Shown one piece after another: positions 48,389-56,920 of a stretch of 64,000 nucleotides of DNA. The notes under the pieces were generated by a model that had not been told where the DNA came from, did not search any database, and saw only the letters and a list, made by a program, of their open reading frames with translations. The stretch covers positions 1-64,000 of the forward strand of contig QBZZ01000009.1 of NCBI GenBank assembly GCA_003282145.1. The letters run 5' to 3'. This DNA is from SAR116 cluster bacterium AG-337-N21. Lineage in GTDB: Bacteria; Pseudomonadota; Alphaproteobacteria; Puniceispirillales; Marisalimonadaceae. Positions within the stretch are counted from its first letter, which is position 1. Each line of letters opens with the position of its first letter. The translations under genes and the position numbers were made by a program.

Positions 48389-49117
48389 ATGTATAATCAA
48401 GATCTAAAAAAATTAAGTATTCATATTTTAATAATTGACGATGATCAAAAAATTAGACAATTACTAAAAAAATTTTTAGAAAATAATAGTTTTAGAGTTT
48501 CCGACGCTGAAAATACCCAGCAAGCTAAAAAAATTATGGAAACTTTAATTTTTGACTTATTAGTCATCGATATAATGATGCCAGGACAAAATGGTCTGGA
48601 ATTTTTAAAAGAAATAAGACAAACAAATGCAATACCAACTCTCATGTTAACTGCCATGTCAAATCCTGAGGATAGACTTGATGGTCTCGAGTATGGGGCA
48701 GATGATTACATGACCAAACCATTTGAACCAAGAGAATTATTACTAAGAATACAAAATATACTTAAAAGACGTCCTGAAAATCTTAAGAAAACTAATATTG
48801 AAGATAATACTAGATTTGGCCCATTTTCTTTTAATCAAAAATCTTTAAACTTATATAAAAATGACTTACCTGTTCATCTAACTACATCTGAGCAGAAATT
48901 GTTAAATTGTTTTTGTAAATTTCCAAATAAAGCTTTTTCTAGAGATGATATTAATGACTCACTTGGTGGTAATATGGAAACTCGCTCTATTGACGTGGCA
49001 ATTGCAAGAATAAGACGTAAAATTGAAGATGATCAAAGATACCCCATCTATCTGCAAACAGTTAGAGGGATAGGCTGGATGCTACATACTCACGATGACA
49101 GAATTAATAATGATTAA
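48389..49117 (+). CDS. OmpR-family response regulator
   Basis: Receiver domain (11-125) with acidic pocket D17/D18, phosphoacceptor D61 (LLVIDIMMPGQNGL) and K110 (DDYMTKPFEP), followed by a winged-helix DNA-binding domain (about 145-240, ending DVAIARIRRKIEDD and TVRGIGWML). 242 aa, normal for OmpR/PhoB class. It is 15 bases upstream of its sensor kinase. It may correspond to the OmpR/PetR-like regulator found in alphaproteobacteria; the signal is unknown. Confidence 0.95.
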   Translation: MYNQDLKKLSIHILIIDDDQKIRQLLKKFLENNSFRVSDAENTQQAKKIMETLIFDLLVIDIMMPGQNGLEFLKEIRQTNAIPTLMLTAMSNPEDRLDGLEYGADDYMTKPFEPRELLLRIQNILKRRPENLKKTNIEDNTRFGPFSFNQKSLNLYKNDLPVHLTTSEQKLLNCFCKFPNKAFSRDDINDSLGGNMETRSIDVAIARIRRKIEDDQRYPIYLQTVRGIGWMLHTHDDRINND

Positions 49118-49132
49118 AAAAAAGTATAAATA

Positions 49133-50443
49133 ATGAGATTACGCAACATAACACCAAAAAGTTTATTTGGAAGAATGTTAGCTATTATACTTGTCCCAAT
49201 AATTCTTGTTCAAATTATTTCCGTGTCAATTTTCTATGAAAGACATTGGGATTGGGTATCTAGACATATGTCAAAAAATTTAGCAAAAGATTTAGGTCTA
49301 TTAATTGATGAGCTTGGGAACGAGCCCTCTAAGAATCAAAGGGCTTTGTCAGCTGTAAGAGCAAGACAATACTTTGATATTATTTTCTACTGGTTAGAAG
49401 GGGGTATATTAAAACCTAATCAATCATTTAACGCTAAATTTAAAAATTTTCGATCCTCTTTGGAATCTAGGATAAAGGAACCTTTCTATTTATCCACAAT
49501 TGAGAATTCAAGACAATTTTATGTAGATATACAACTAGCAAATGGAATAGTAAGAATGCATATAGATAATAAAAGGTTATTTGTTCCTACGGGTATTACT
49601 TTTATAATGTGGTCAGTAGGTGCATCAGTGATACTTTTTTCTGTGGCAATTATATTTCTAAGAAAACAAGTAAGCCCAATATTAAGACTTGCAAAAGCAG
49701 CACGACAAATTGGTTTTGGAAGGGAAGTAGAAAACTATAATATTGAGGGTGCAACAGAAGTAAGAATAGCAGGAAGAGCATTTCAAGCGATGAGACATCG
49801 TATAAATAAACAAATTTCTGAGAAAACATCACTTTTAGCTGGAGTAAGTCATGACCTAAAAACTCCATTAACCAGAATGAGACTTCAATTAGCAGTTATG
49901 GATAATAATAAAGAGATTAGAGAAGATTTTGAAAAAGAGCTAATAGAATTAGAAAAAATGATAGATGGCTACTTAGATTTTGCAAGGAATGAACGAGAAG
50001 AGGAAATGGTTGATGCAAGTTTATTCAAGTTACTACAACAAGCCGCGAAGACATCTGATCCTAAGGGAGAAAAAATAAATATTGCTGTACCACCAGATAA
50101 TATTCCAATTTTTCCAATTCAAGTTCAATCAATAAGACGAGCTCTGATAAATTTATTTACGAATGCAATTAGATATGCAGGTAAAGCAAATGCTCAAATT
50201 CAAATTTTTGATGATCATAGTGAAGTTATAATTGATGACAATGGCCCAGGAATACCTAGAGATAAAAGAGACGAGGTAGTGTTACCGTTTACAAGATTGG
50301 ATAATTCTAGAAATAATAAAACTGGTGGTACTGGACTAGGTTTGTCAATTGCCAAGAATTCGGCGCTTAATCATGGTGGAGAACTTATTTTAGAAGATAG
50401 CCCTTTGGGCGGGTTAAGAGTCAGGTTATTACTACCTTTGTAG
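49133..50443 (+). CDS. EnvZ-like sensor histidine kinase
   Basis: Transmembrane kinase with TM1 (14-34), a periplasmic domain of about 120 residues, TM2 (154-176), HAMP (177-229), a DHp domain with phosphoacceptor H240 in LLAGVSHDLKTPLTRMRLQL, and a HATPase catalytic domain with INLFTNAIRYAG (N box), DDNGPGIP (G1) and TGGTGLGLSI (G2). The 436-aa length is typical. It is paired with the upstream regulator and its stop codon abuts the convergent TetR/COQ9-like gene with no intergenic base. Confidence 0.95.
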   Translation: MRLRNITPKSLFGRMLAIILVPIILVQIISVSIFYERHWDWVSRHMSKNLAKDLGLLIDELGNEPSKNQRALSAVRARQYFDIIFYWLEGGILKPNQSFNAKFKNFRSSLESRIKEPFYLSTIENSRQFYVDIQLANGIVRMHIDNKRLFVPTGITFIMWSVGASVILFSVAIIFLRKQVSPILRLAKAARQIGFGREVENYNIEGATEVRIAGRAFQAMRHRINKQISEKTSLLAGVSHDLKTPLTRMRLQLAVMDNNKEIREDFEKELIELEKMIDGYLDFARNEREEEMVDASLFKLLQQAAKTSDPKGEKINIAVPPDNIPIFPIQVQSIRRALINLFTNAIRYAGKANAQIQIFDDHSEVIIDDNGPGIPRDKRDEVVLPFTRLDNSRNNKTGGTGLGLSIAKNSALNHGGELILEDSPLGGLRVRLLLPL

Positions 50444-51052
50444 TTACTTTTTAATAATACCAGTAAAAAAACCAACATCCTCAATATCTTTTAAATATTT
50501 ATCTAAATATCTCAGAGTTGAATCAAGGTTGTTGTTTTCATCTTTTAAAAAAACTTCCATTCCTTTTATAAATACAATATTCAAAGCTACAGACTTAATT
50601 GTTTTTAAACCACAATTTTGTTGATTTTCAACTATATCTAAAAGGTTAAACATAAAAGAATAATTTTGTTGTAAAAGTTTAAAGAAGATTTCAGCTTTAC
50701 GGTCTAATCCTTCACTAAATATTTTTAAAGCTGGTTTGTACTCTAAAAGCTTTTCAAACCTTAAAGTTATACCTTCCAAAATTTTGTCATAAGTAGTTGA
50801 TATTGAATCTTCAAATACGTCAGTTTTAAATTCTTCTAAAGCTTCATCATCTAGCTTAATAACAAGTATTTTTAAAAAAAAAAAAGGGTTATGGACAAAA
50901 TCTCTAGGTGTTATTTTTCTTGCTTCCTCATAGGAGACTTTACTTTTCGAACAAATCTCCTCTAAAGTTATTGAGTTTTTGTTTTCAGCATTTAAAATTG
51001 AAAAATATGTATTGCATAATTTCCATTTTAAAGCTTGATCTTTATTGTTCAT
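50444..51052 (-). CDS. TetR/COQ9-like protein
   Basis: A 202-aa, almost all-helical protein. The N-terminal part (about 22-55) reads like a degenerate TetR HTH (ITLEEICSKSKVSYEEARKI), and the rest resembles the C-terminal helical domain found in TetR-like proteins and in COQ9, the ubiquinone-binding accessory factor. A TetR-type gene next to proC is common in alphaproteobacteria. Whether it binds DNA or lipid is not settled. It lies nine bases downstream of proC. Confidence 0.6.
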   Translation of the reverse strand: MNNKDQALKWKLCNTYFSILNAENKNSITLEEICSKSKVSYEEARKITPRDFVHNPFFFLKILVIKLDDEALEEFKTDVFEDSISTTYDKILEGITLRFEKLLEYKPALKIFSEGLDRKAEIFFKLLQQNYSFMFNLLDIVENQQNCGLKTIKSVALNIVFIKGMEVFLKDENNNLDSTLRYLDKYLKDIEDVGFFTGIIKK

Positions 51053-51060
51053 GTAACTAT

Positions 51061-51885
51061 TTAGCCATTAGAATTTAAATCTTTAGCCCTTTTTTTTGCC
51101 GCACTAACTGTTTTATCCAATAAATTATATAATCCATAATCCTCAGATGCAAGTATTTCTAAACCTGCTTCTGTGGTTCCACCAGGACTGGTTACGTTTT
51201 CTTTTAGTATCTTGGGATTAATATTTGACATTTCTAACAATTTTGCCGAACCTATTATAGTTTCTATAGCTAATGCCTTTGCATTTTTTTTTGATAAACC
51301 TTGATTTAAACCTATTTCAGATAATACCTCTGCAAAATAAAAAACATAAGCTGGACCAGACCCAGATATAGCAGTTACAATATCAATAAAAGATTCAGAC
51401 TCTAAGTAAACTGCCTTTCCAAAAGCGTTTAACAAATCTTGTACATCAAGTAATTCTATTTTATCTACATTATTAGTTTTGCAATAACCAGTTACCCCAA
51501 AACCTACTGAAGCTGGTAAATTTGGCATTGCTCTAACAAGTTTTATATCTTTTTTAAGATTTGACTGGAACCAATCAAAAGAAAGACCAGCAGCAATTGA
51601 AATAAATAATGTCTTAGAAAAATTAAGTCTAGAAAAAACCTTAATAGCTTCACTCATTTGTTGGGGCTTAACCGCAAGAAAAATTATATCAAGTTTTTCT
51701 TCATCAACAAATTTTAACAATTGCTCAAAATTTTCATATGATTTTACACCATCATTAACAGCAGTACTTCTTGAAGAATATTCTTTTTCAACGACAAAGA
51801 AATTAAAATTTAAATTTTTGAGCATCCACCCTTTTAAGATGGATGATCCCATTTTTCCTAATCCAAATAGAACTACATTTTTCAT
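51061..51885 (-). CDS. proC: Pyrroline-5-carboxylate reductase
   Basis: NAD(P)H-dependent last step of proline biosynthesis. A Rossmann nucleotide-binding N terminus (FGLGKMGSSILKG), the central SIAAGLSFDWF and RAMPNLPASVGFG, and the C-terminal dimerisation signature AISGSGPAYVFYFAE ... SPGGTTEAGL are intact. 274 aa, normal. It sits between ybjN and the TetR/COQ9-like gene. Confidence 0.96.
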   Translation of the reverse strand: MKNVVLFGLGKMGSSILKGWMLKNLNFNFFVVEKEYSSRSTAVNDGVKSYENFEQLLKFVDEEKLDIIFLAVKPQQMSEAIKVFSRLNFSKTLFISIAAGLSFDWFQSNLKKDIKLVRAMPNLPASVGFGVTGYCKTNNVDKIELLDVQDLLNAFGKAVYLESESFIDIVTAISGSGPAYVFYFAEVLSEIGLNQGLSKKNAKALAIETIIGSAKLLEMSNINPKILKENVTSPGGTTEAGLEILASEDYGLYNLLDKTVSAAKKRAKDLNSNG

Positions 51886-51932
51886 ATTTTACCTAACATA
51901 TTGTAACATTTTATTTTTGAGCATAACTTGAT

Positions 51933-52430
51933 CTAGGCGTATCCTTCGACTTCCATAAACATTAATTCAATATAATTCTGATCTATTTTTTCTGTGTATA
52001 TTAAATTGTGTGTCGCCAGTGTAAAAATACGAAATAAATAATTTGTTAAATTTAAATTTTCTTCAATAACATCTTCTATAATTTTATTTTTTAATTTTAC
52101 AAAATATTGTTTGATTATTTGGAACTTAACTTTGTCGGCTTCCAGATCATAAGTGAAAAATCCACTTTTAGTTTTTTGATTAACAAAGTTTATCAATTTT
52201 TGTAATTCATTTATTTTGTCTCTAGGAATCTCTATATCTAAGGTATAATCAAACTGTATATAATTATAGTTATAGCTTACTACTAAATAATAATCAGCAA
52301 TTTCACCTTGATAATTGAAATGAAAATTTTTATCAGAGTTTGAAGAAATAAACCAATGATGTTTTTGGAAAATATTGGAAATTTTATGAGTAAAATTTAT
52401 GTTCTTCAGTTCATCATTCATAATATCCAT
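51933..52430 (-). CDS. ybjN: YbjN domain-containing protein
   Basis: A 165-residue YbjN-type protein with type III secretion chaperone-like fold; function is unclear, with roles in stress and motility reported in E. coli. The alphaproteobacterial YbjN-proC order is conserved. The opening MDIMNDELKN allows starts at 52430 or three codons later (52421); I keep the first. The pattern GEIADYYLVVSYNYNYIQF in the core is family-like. Confidence 0.75.
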   Translation of the reverse strand: MDIMNDELKNINFTHKISNIFQKHHWFISSNSDKNFHFNYQGEIADYYLVVSYNYNYIQFDYTLDIEIPRDKINELQKLINFVNQKTKSGFFTYDLEADKVKFQIIKQYFVKLKNKIIEDVIEENLNLTNYLFRIFTLATHNLIYTEKIDQNYIELMFMEVEGYA

Positions 52431-52492
52431 ATATAGTATATTTTGATAAATATAAAGATTAATATACTACATATAGATTATACGAACAAAAA

Positions 52493-52747
52493 TTACTTTT
52501 TGTTTTTTACAATTGTCTTTTTATTTTCTAATTTTGCTTTTAAAAGATTAAATTCAGAATTTAATTTTTCATGTCTGTCAACAAGAGCTTCAAAATCTTC
52601 TCTACTAACAATACCTTGAGAATTAATAAATTTTTCAAACCTACTTTTAATAATATTATCCACTTCATTTTTTAAATCTGAAAACGTTGAAAGAGCACCT
52701 GTAATAACAGAAGCAGTATCTTTTAAAAAAAAATAATTCTTTTTCAT
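52493..52747 (-). CDS. ubiK: Ubiquinone biosynthesis accessory factor UbiK (BMFP family)
   Basis: An 84-aa helical protein with the C-terminal BMFP-type coiled coil (SQGIVSREDFEALVDRHEKL) and an amphipathic N-terminal half. UbiK supports the soluble Ubi complex in ubiquinone synthesis and can fuse membranes. It lies upstream of ybjN and divergent from lgt, a conserved arrangement. Confidence 0.85.
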   Translation of the reverse strand: MKKNYFFLKDTASVITGALSTFSDLKNEVDNIIKSRFEKFINSQGIVSREDFEALVDRHEKLNSEFNLLKAKLENKKTIVKNKK

Positions 52748-52834
52748 GGATTTGCCTTAAACGAATGAATTTTATAATACTATATTTTAATTATTGTAAC
52801 ATATATACTTTGATTTATTAATTAATTTAATTAA

Positions 52835-53644
52835 ATGTTGTTACATATGTTTGATTTTCCAAATATTAACCCTGTAGCTATAGACTTAGGCATAATTAAA
52901 ATCAGTTGGTACGCTATATCTTACATATGCGGAATTATTTTAAGCTGGTTTTTAATATTGAAAATTATAAAATTTAAAAAAATCAAAATCCGCAATAAAA
53001 ATATAAGCGATTTAATTAGTAATTGTATTATTGGAATTATCTTAGGAGGAAGATTAGGTTATGTAATATTTTATAATCCTGAGTATTATTTTAATAATAT
53101 ATTAGAAATTTTTAAAATTTGGAATGGTGGGATGTCATTTCATGGTGGATTTATAGGTGTTGTAATTGCTGTAATTTATTCAAGTAAATCAAGCAAAATA
53201 CCTTTAATGATTTTTTCTGATTTAATCTCAATAGTTTCACCAATTGGGATATTTTTTGGAAGAATAGCAAACTTTGTCAATGGTGAACTATACGGTAAAG
53301 TAACAAATCATAAATTTGGGATGATATTTCCAAAAGGAGGGATATTACCAAGACATCCTAGTCAACTTTATGAGGCCTTTTTTGAAGGTTTGATCTTATT
53401 TATTATATTATGGTTGCTTATGAATTTGACTAATTTTTTTAAAATCAAAGGATTAATGACAGGATGCTTTATATTTTTATATGGACTTTTTCGCTTTTTT
53501 GTAGAATTTTTTAGGGAGCCAGACATTCATATTGGGTACTTATACCTTGATTTTTCAATGGGACAACTCTTATCATTACCAATGATTATAATTGGCTTAT
53601 GCTGTATCATTATAATTTATAAAAACAATAAGAATTTAATTTAA
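52835..53644 (+). CDS. lgt: Phosphatidylglycerol--prolipoprotein diacylglyceryl transferase
   Basis: First enzyme of lipoprotein maturation, an inner-membrane protein with about seven transmembrane segments. The signature residues appear as GGRLGYVIFYNPEYY, WNGGMSFHGGFIG and GRIANFVNGELYGKVT. 269 aa, normal. A second in-frame ATG at 52847 (MFDFPNINPV) is also possible; neither has a clear Shine-Dalgarno. It consumes phosphatidylglycerol made by PgsA encoded in this window. Confidence 0.96.
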   Translation: MLLHMFDFPNINPVAIDLGIIKISWYAISYICGIILSWFLILKIIKFKKIKIRNKNISDLISNCIIGIILGGRLGYVIFYNPEYYFNNILEIFKIWNGGMSFHGGFIGVVIAVIYSSKSSKIPLMIFSDLISIVSPIGIFFGRIANFVNGELYGKVTNHKFGMIFPKGGILPRHPSQLYEAFFEGLILFIILWLLMNLTNFFKIKGLMTGCFIFLYGLFRFFVEFFREPDIHIGYLYLDFSMGQLLSLPMIIIGLCCIIIIYKNNKNLI

Positions 53645-53681
53645 ATTAATTTTACACTGTAGTTCAAAAGTTAACTAATTC

Positions 53682-54467
53682 ATGCCGATAAAAAAAATAC
53701 AGCATATAAATTTAGAAAATAAGTGTTTAAGCTATGGTTTTTTCACAAGAAATGGAGGAGTTTCTGAATATCCATTTAATTCACTTAATTGTAGTTTTAA
53801 TGTTAATGACAATAAAAATAATGTAAAAGAAAATCTAAGATTAGTTAGTAATGAACTTAGATTAAAAAAAATAATAAAATTAAATCAAATTCACTCATCT
53901 AACGTTTTAATTATTAACAATCAGAATAAAGAGAGAAGTTCTCTAAATGCTGATGGTTTAGTGACTAACTTAACAGGTATAGGTTTATCAATTCTTGGTG
54001 CTGACTGTGCACCTATTTTGTTTTATGACGATAAATCAAAAACTATTGGCGCTTGTCACGCCGGCTGGCGAGGTGCAATAGATAATATTGTTGAGGCTAC
54101 AATAATAAGTATGGTAAAAATTGGGGCAAGTAGGAATAATATAATAGCTGTAATAGGTCCAACTATACAAAAACAGTCATATGAAATAAAAGATGATGTA
54201 GCAAAAATAGTTAAACAAAGCTTAAGCTTTAAAAGAAATAATTCTATTTTATCTGAAATGAATAATAACAAATACTTATTTGATTTACCTTTATTATTAA
54301 AGGAGAGTTTAAAAATATCTAAAATCAATAAAATTGGTGATATTAATATAAATACATATGATAATAATTTATTTTTCAGTCATAGATATTCTTCTCACCA
54401 AAATTCGTCAAAAGTAGGCATGACAGGTCGTCATATCTCTGTGATTGGAATTTTAAATAAGGACTAA
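53682..54467 (+). CDS. pgeF: Peptidoglycan editing factor PgeF (laccase-domain)
   Basis: Polyphenol-oxidase/laccase-domain protein of the YfiH family, which removes L-Ser from UDP-MurNAc-L-Ser and so guards peptidoglycan composition. The metal-site signature ILGADCAPILFYD and IGACHAGWRGA is present, with GPTIQKQSYEI near 165. 261 aa, normal. In many alphaproteobacteria a SAM methyltransferase gene (NDUFAF7/MidA-like) sits between lgt and pgeF; here only 37 bases separate them. Confidence 0.92.
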   Translation: MPIKKIQHINLENKCLSYGFFTRNGGVSEYPFNSLNCSFNVNDNKNNVKENLRLVSNELRLKKIIKLNQIHSSNVLIINNQNKERSSLNADGLVTNLTGIGLSILGADCAPILFYDDKSKTIGACHAGWRGAIDNIVEATIISMVKIGASRNNIIAVIGPTIQKQSYEIKDDVAKIVKQSLSFKRNNSILSEMNNNKYLFDLPLLLKESLKISKINKIGDININTYDNNLFFSHRYSSHQNSSKVGMTGRHISVIGILNKD

Positions 54468-54468
54468 G

Positions 54469-54534
54469 ATGCCACACTTGATAATTTTTTTTATGTTAAT
54501 GATTTTTGGATTATTTATTTTAATGTTCATGTAA
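54469..54534 (+). CDS. Putative 21-residue hydrophobic peptide
   Basis: A very small ORF starting one base after the pgeF stop (54465-54467) with AAGGA (54459-54463) five bases upstream as Shine-Dalgarno. It encodes MPHLIIFFMLMIFGLFILMF plus a final M, a single potential transmembrane segment. No family is recognised. It could be a genuine small membrane protein coupled to pgeF, or a chance ORF in AT-rich DNA; the Shine-Dalgarno and coupling favour translation. Confidence 0.35.
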   Translation: MPHLIIFFMLMIFGLFILMFM

Positions 54535-54563
54535 AATAAAGGGATAATTTATTAAATTTATCT

Positions 54564-54572
54564 TGCTATAAC
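54564..54572 (+). promoter_or_regulatory. Possible extended -10 promoter for prs
   Basis: TGCTATAAC at 54564-54572 is an extended -10 element (TG plus TATAAC) in the 88-base gap before prs. There is no convincing -35, as is common for extended -10 promoters. Confidence 0.3.
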
Positions 54573-54622
54573 TTTGTTGAGACTGCTATTAAATTAATGG
54601 AATTATCTTGGGATAACACTAA

Positions 54623-55555
54623 ATGAAAATACTGTCTTGCAACTCTAATATAAATTTAGCAGAGAGTATTTCTAAGGCACTTAATACTCAACTTGTTAAA
54701 GTAGACGTAAAAAGATTTTCTGATATGGAAGTTTTTGTTGAAGTGCAAGAAAATGTTAGGGGTGAGGATATGTTCGTTATACAGTCAACTTCTTATCCTG
54801 CGAATGATAATTTAATGGAATTACTTGTATCATTAGATGCTCTTAGAAGAGCAAGTGCCAGAAGAATTACAGCAGTCATTCCATACTATGGGTATGCAAG
54901 ACAAGATAGGAAATCCGGACCAAGAACACCTATTTCCGCAAAATTAGTTGCAAACCTAATAACTAAAGCTGGCGCAGACAGAATTTTAACCATGGATTTA
55001 CATGCAGGTCAGATACAAGGTTTTTTTGATATACCTACTGATAATTTGTTTGCAGCTCCAGTATTTGTAAAAGATATTGAAGGTAGATATAAAAACAAAC
55101 CTGTAGTTATTGTCTCTCCAGATGTTGGTGGTGTTGTAAGGGCCAGGGCTATCGCAAGAAGAATAAATGCTAATTTGGCAATAATTGATAAAAGAAGAGA
55201 AAAAGCAGGTTTATCAGAAGTCATGAATATCATTGGTGATGTTTCAAATCATCACTGTATAATAGTTGATGATATTATTGATTCTGGAGGAACAATATGT
55301 AATGCAGCTCAGGCCTTAATTGACGTAGGCGCATTAAGTGTTGATGCTTATGTTACTCATGGAGTATTGTCTGGATCAGCTGTAAGCAATATTAGTAACT
55401 CCCCTTTAACCTCTCTTGTTACTACTGACTCTATAAAAGCAACAGAGGCTGTACGCATATCTAGTAATATAAGACAAATTTCTATTGCACCAATTATTGG
55501 TGAAGCAATTCGTAGAGTCCACACGGAACAATCTGTATCAAGCCTTTTTGAATAA
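54623..55555 (+). CDS. prs: Ribose-phosphate pyrophosphokinase
   Basis: Makes PRPP from ribose-5-phosphate and ATP for nucleotides, histidine and tryptophan. Conserved segments include the flexible-loop motif [20 protein letters not shown], the [18 protein letters not shown] catalytic/regulatory strand and the PRPP-binding loop [16 protein letters not shown]. 310 aa, normal. It precedes rplY, pth and ychF, the standard alphaproteobacterial order. Confidence 0.97.
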   Translation: MKILSCNSNINLAESISKALNTQLVKVDVKRFSDMEVFVEVQENVRGEDMFVIQSTSYPANDNLMELLVSLDALRRASARRITAVIPYYGYARQDRKSGPRTPISAKLVANLITKAGADRILTMDLHAGQIQGFFDIPTDNLFAAPVFVKDIEGRYKNKPVVIVSPDVGGVVRARAIARRINANLAIIDKRREKAGLSEVMNIIGDVSNHHCIIVDDIIDSGGTICNAAQALIDVGALSVDAYVTHGVLSGSAVSNISNSPLTSLVTTDSIKATEAVRISSNIRQISIAPIIGEAIRRVHTEQSVSSLFE

Positions 55556-55595
55556 TTTTTATATTATTTACTTTATATTTATTAATTAAAACGTT

Positions 55596-55655
55596 ATGAA
55601 TGCTTTATTCTTTTACACCCCTGGAGGTAGAAGACTTTTAGAAGGAGATAACTAA
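55596..55655 (+). CDS. Possible 19-residue leader ORF upstream of rplY
   Basis: ATG at 55596 opens a 19-codon frame (MNALFFYTPGGRRLLEGDN) whose TAA (55653-55655) overlaps the rplY start in TAATG. The rplY Shine-Dalgarno lies inside its last codons, so translation would be coupled. No clear Shine-Dalgarno precedes its own ATG. It may be a leader peptide or chance. Confidence 0.25.
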   Translation: MNALFFYTPGGRRLLEGDN

Positions 55656-56302
55656 TGGAAACTATTGATATTAAAGCTGAAGCTCGTAGTCGGGTTGGTA
55701 AGGGGTCTGCCAGAGCTGCAAGACGTGCAGGATTAGTACCTGCAGTTATTTATGGAAATAAACAATCTGCTATACCTATAACTTTAGATGCCAATAAATG
55801 GCGTCAATTAATGCATAAACCTGGTATTTTTAGCCAACTTATGAATATTGAAGTTAATAATGAAAAACATTTTGTATTACCACGCGATATCCAACAACAT
55901 CCTGTTTCTGAAGAGGCAGAACACATTGATTTTTTAAAGGTTACCAAAAATGCAACTGTAGCCGTCGGTATTAACGTAGAATTCTTAAATGAAGATAAAT
56001 GTACAGGATTAAAAATGGGCGGTGTTTTAAATATAGTAAGAGCACAAGTTGAACTTAATTGCCCTGCTATTTCAATACCTGAAAAAATAACAGTTGATTT
56101 AGAGGGTCTTAACGTTGGTCACACAATACATATAAGTTCAATAAGTCTGCCAGAAGGTTGTACGCCTACAATTACAGACAGAGATTTTACAGTAGCAACG
56201 ATTGCTGCACCAAGAGGTGGTTTAGGTGATGCAGAAGAAGATGAAGATAAAGATAAAGAAGAAACTGCCGAAGATACTGAAGAAAACAAGAGTGATAGTT
56301 AG
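55655..56302 (+). CDS. rplY: 50S ribosomal protein bL25 (CTC form)
   Basis: Binds 5S rRNA. The N-terminal L25 domain (RSRVGKGSARAARRAGLVPAVIYGN-type start) is followed by the beta-rich CTC C-terminal domain and an acidic tail (EEDEDKDKEETAEDTEENK). 215 aa, typical of the long form. AAGGAG Shine-Dalgarno six bases before the ATG. An exact 10-bp stem-loop overlaps its stop codon (56292-56315). Confidence 0.96.
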   Translation: METIDIKAEARSRVGKGSARAARRAGLVPAVIYGNKQSAIPITLDANKWRQLMHKPGIFSQLMNIEVNNEKHFVLPRDIQQHPVSEEAEHIDFLKVTKNATVAVGINVEFLNEDKCTGLKMGGVLNIVRAQVELNCPAISIPEKITVDLEGLNVGHTIHISSISLPEGCTPTITDRDFTVATIAAPRGGLGDAEEDEDKDKEETAEDTEENKSDS

Positions 56303-56315
56303 AAATAACTATCAC
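56292..56315 (+). terminator. Stem-loop at the rplY stop, possible terminator or processing site
   Basis: GTGATAGTTA (56292-56301) and TAACTATCAC (56306-56315) form a perfect 10-bp stem around a GAAA tetraloop that includes the end of the rplY TAG. Only ACTTT follows, so it is a poor intrinsic terminator; it may instead protect or separate the rplY and pth mRNA segments. Confidence 0.4.
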
Positions 56316-56340
56316 ACTTTAATGAATAGTAAACTTTAAA

Positions 56341-56898
56341 ATGTTTCTGATAGTTGGCTTAGGGAATCCTGGAAAACAATATAATAATAATAGGCACAAT
56401 ATAGGCTTTAAAGTTGTAGATGCAATAAAAGACATTTATAACTTTCCCAAATTTATTAACAGATTTGATTCTGAATTTTCGAAATCCGAAATAGATGGAA
56501 ATATAATTTTCTTAATTAAACCAACAACCTTCATGAATAATTCTGGTATGGCTGTTAAAGGATTTAAAAATTTCTATAATTTCGATATAAATAAAATATA
56601 TGTAATACATGACGAAATTGATCTAGATCAAGGTCGTATAAAAACTAAAATTGGCGGGGGTCATAATGGACATAACGGTCTTAAAAGCATAGATCAGTTA
56701 GTTGGTAAGGATTACAATAGGATCAGAGTAGGAGTTTCTAGGCCATCAAAAATATTTGAAAATAAAACAAATGAAAATATTTCAAGTTGGGTGCTTTCTG
56801 ACTTTTCTTCAGATGAAAAAATTAAATGGGTTGACGACACAATTAATAAAATTTCAAAAAATATATCTTTATTAATAAATAATAAAGATTGTTTTTAA
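56341..56898 (+). CDS. pth: Peptidyl-tRNA hydrolase
   Basis: Recycles prematurely released peptidyl-tRNA. The catalytic histidine H19 in NNNRHNIGFKVVD, the KPTTFMNNSGMAV loop, the aspartate in VIHDEIDLDQGRIK and GGGHNGHNGLKSI are all intact. 185 aa, normal. It lies 38 bases downstream of rplY and 22 bases before ychF. Confidence 0.97.
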   Translation: MFLIVGLGNPGKQYNNNRHNIGFKVVDAIKDIYNFPKFINRFDSEFSKSEIDGNIIFLIKPTTFMNNSGMAVKGFKNFYNFDINKIYVIHDEIDLDQGRIKTKIGGGHNGHNGLKSIDQLVGKDYNRIRVGVSRPSKIFENKTNENISSWVLSDFSSDEKIKWVDDTINKISKNISLLINNKDCF

Positions 56899-56920
56899 AA
56901 AAAAATTTAGGGATAGCTTA

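Noticed and set aside
55556-55654. Known ribosomal leader motif upstream of rplY
   Set aside because: No conserved hairpin matches a known alphaproteobacterial leader that I can recognise; only the small overlapping frame was noted.
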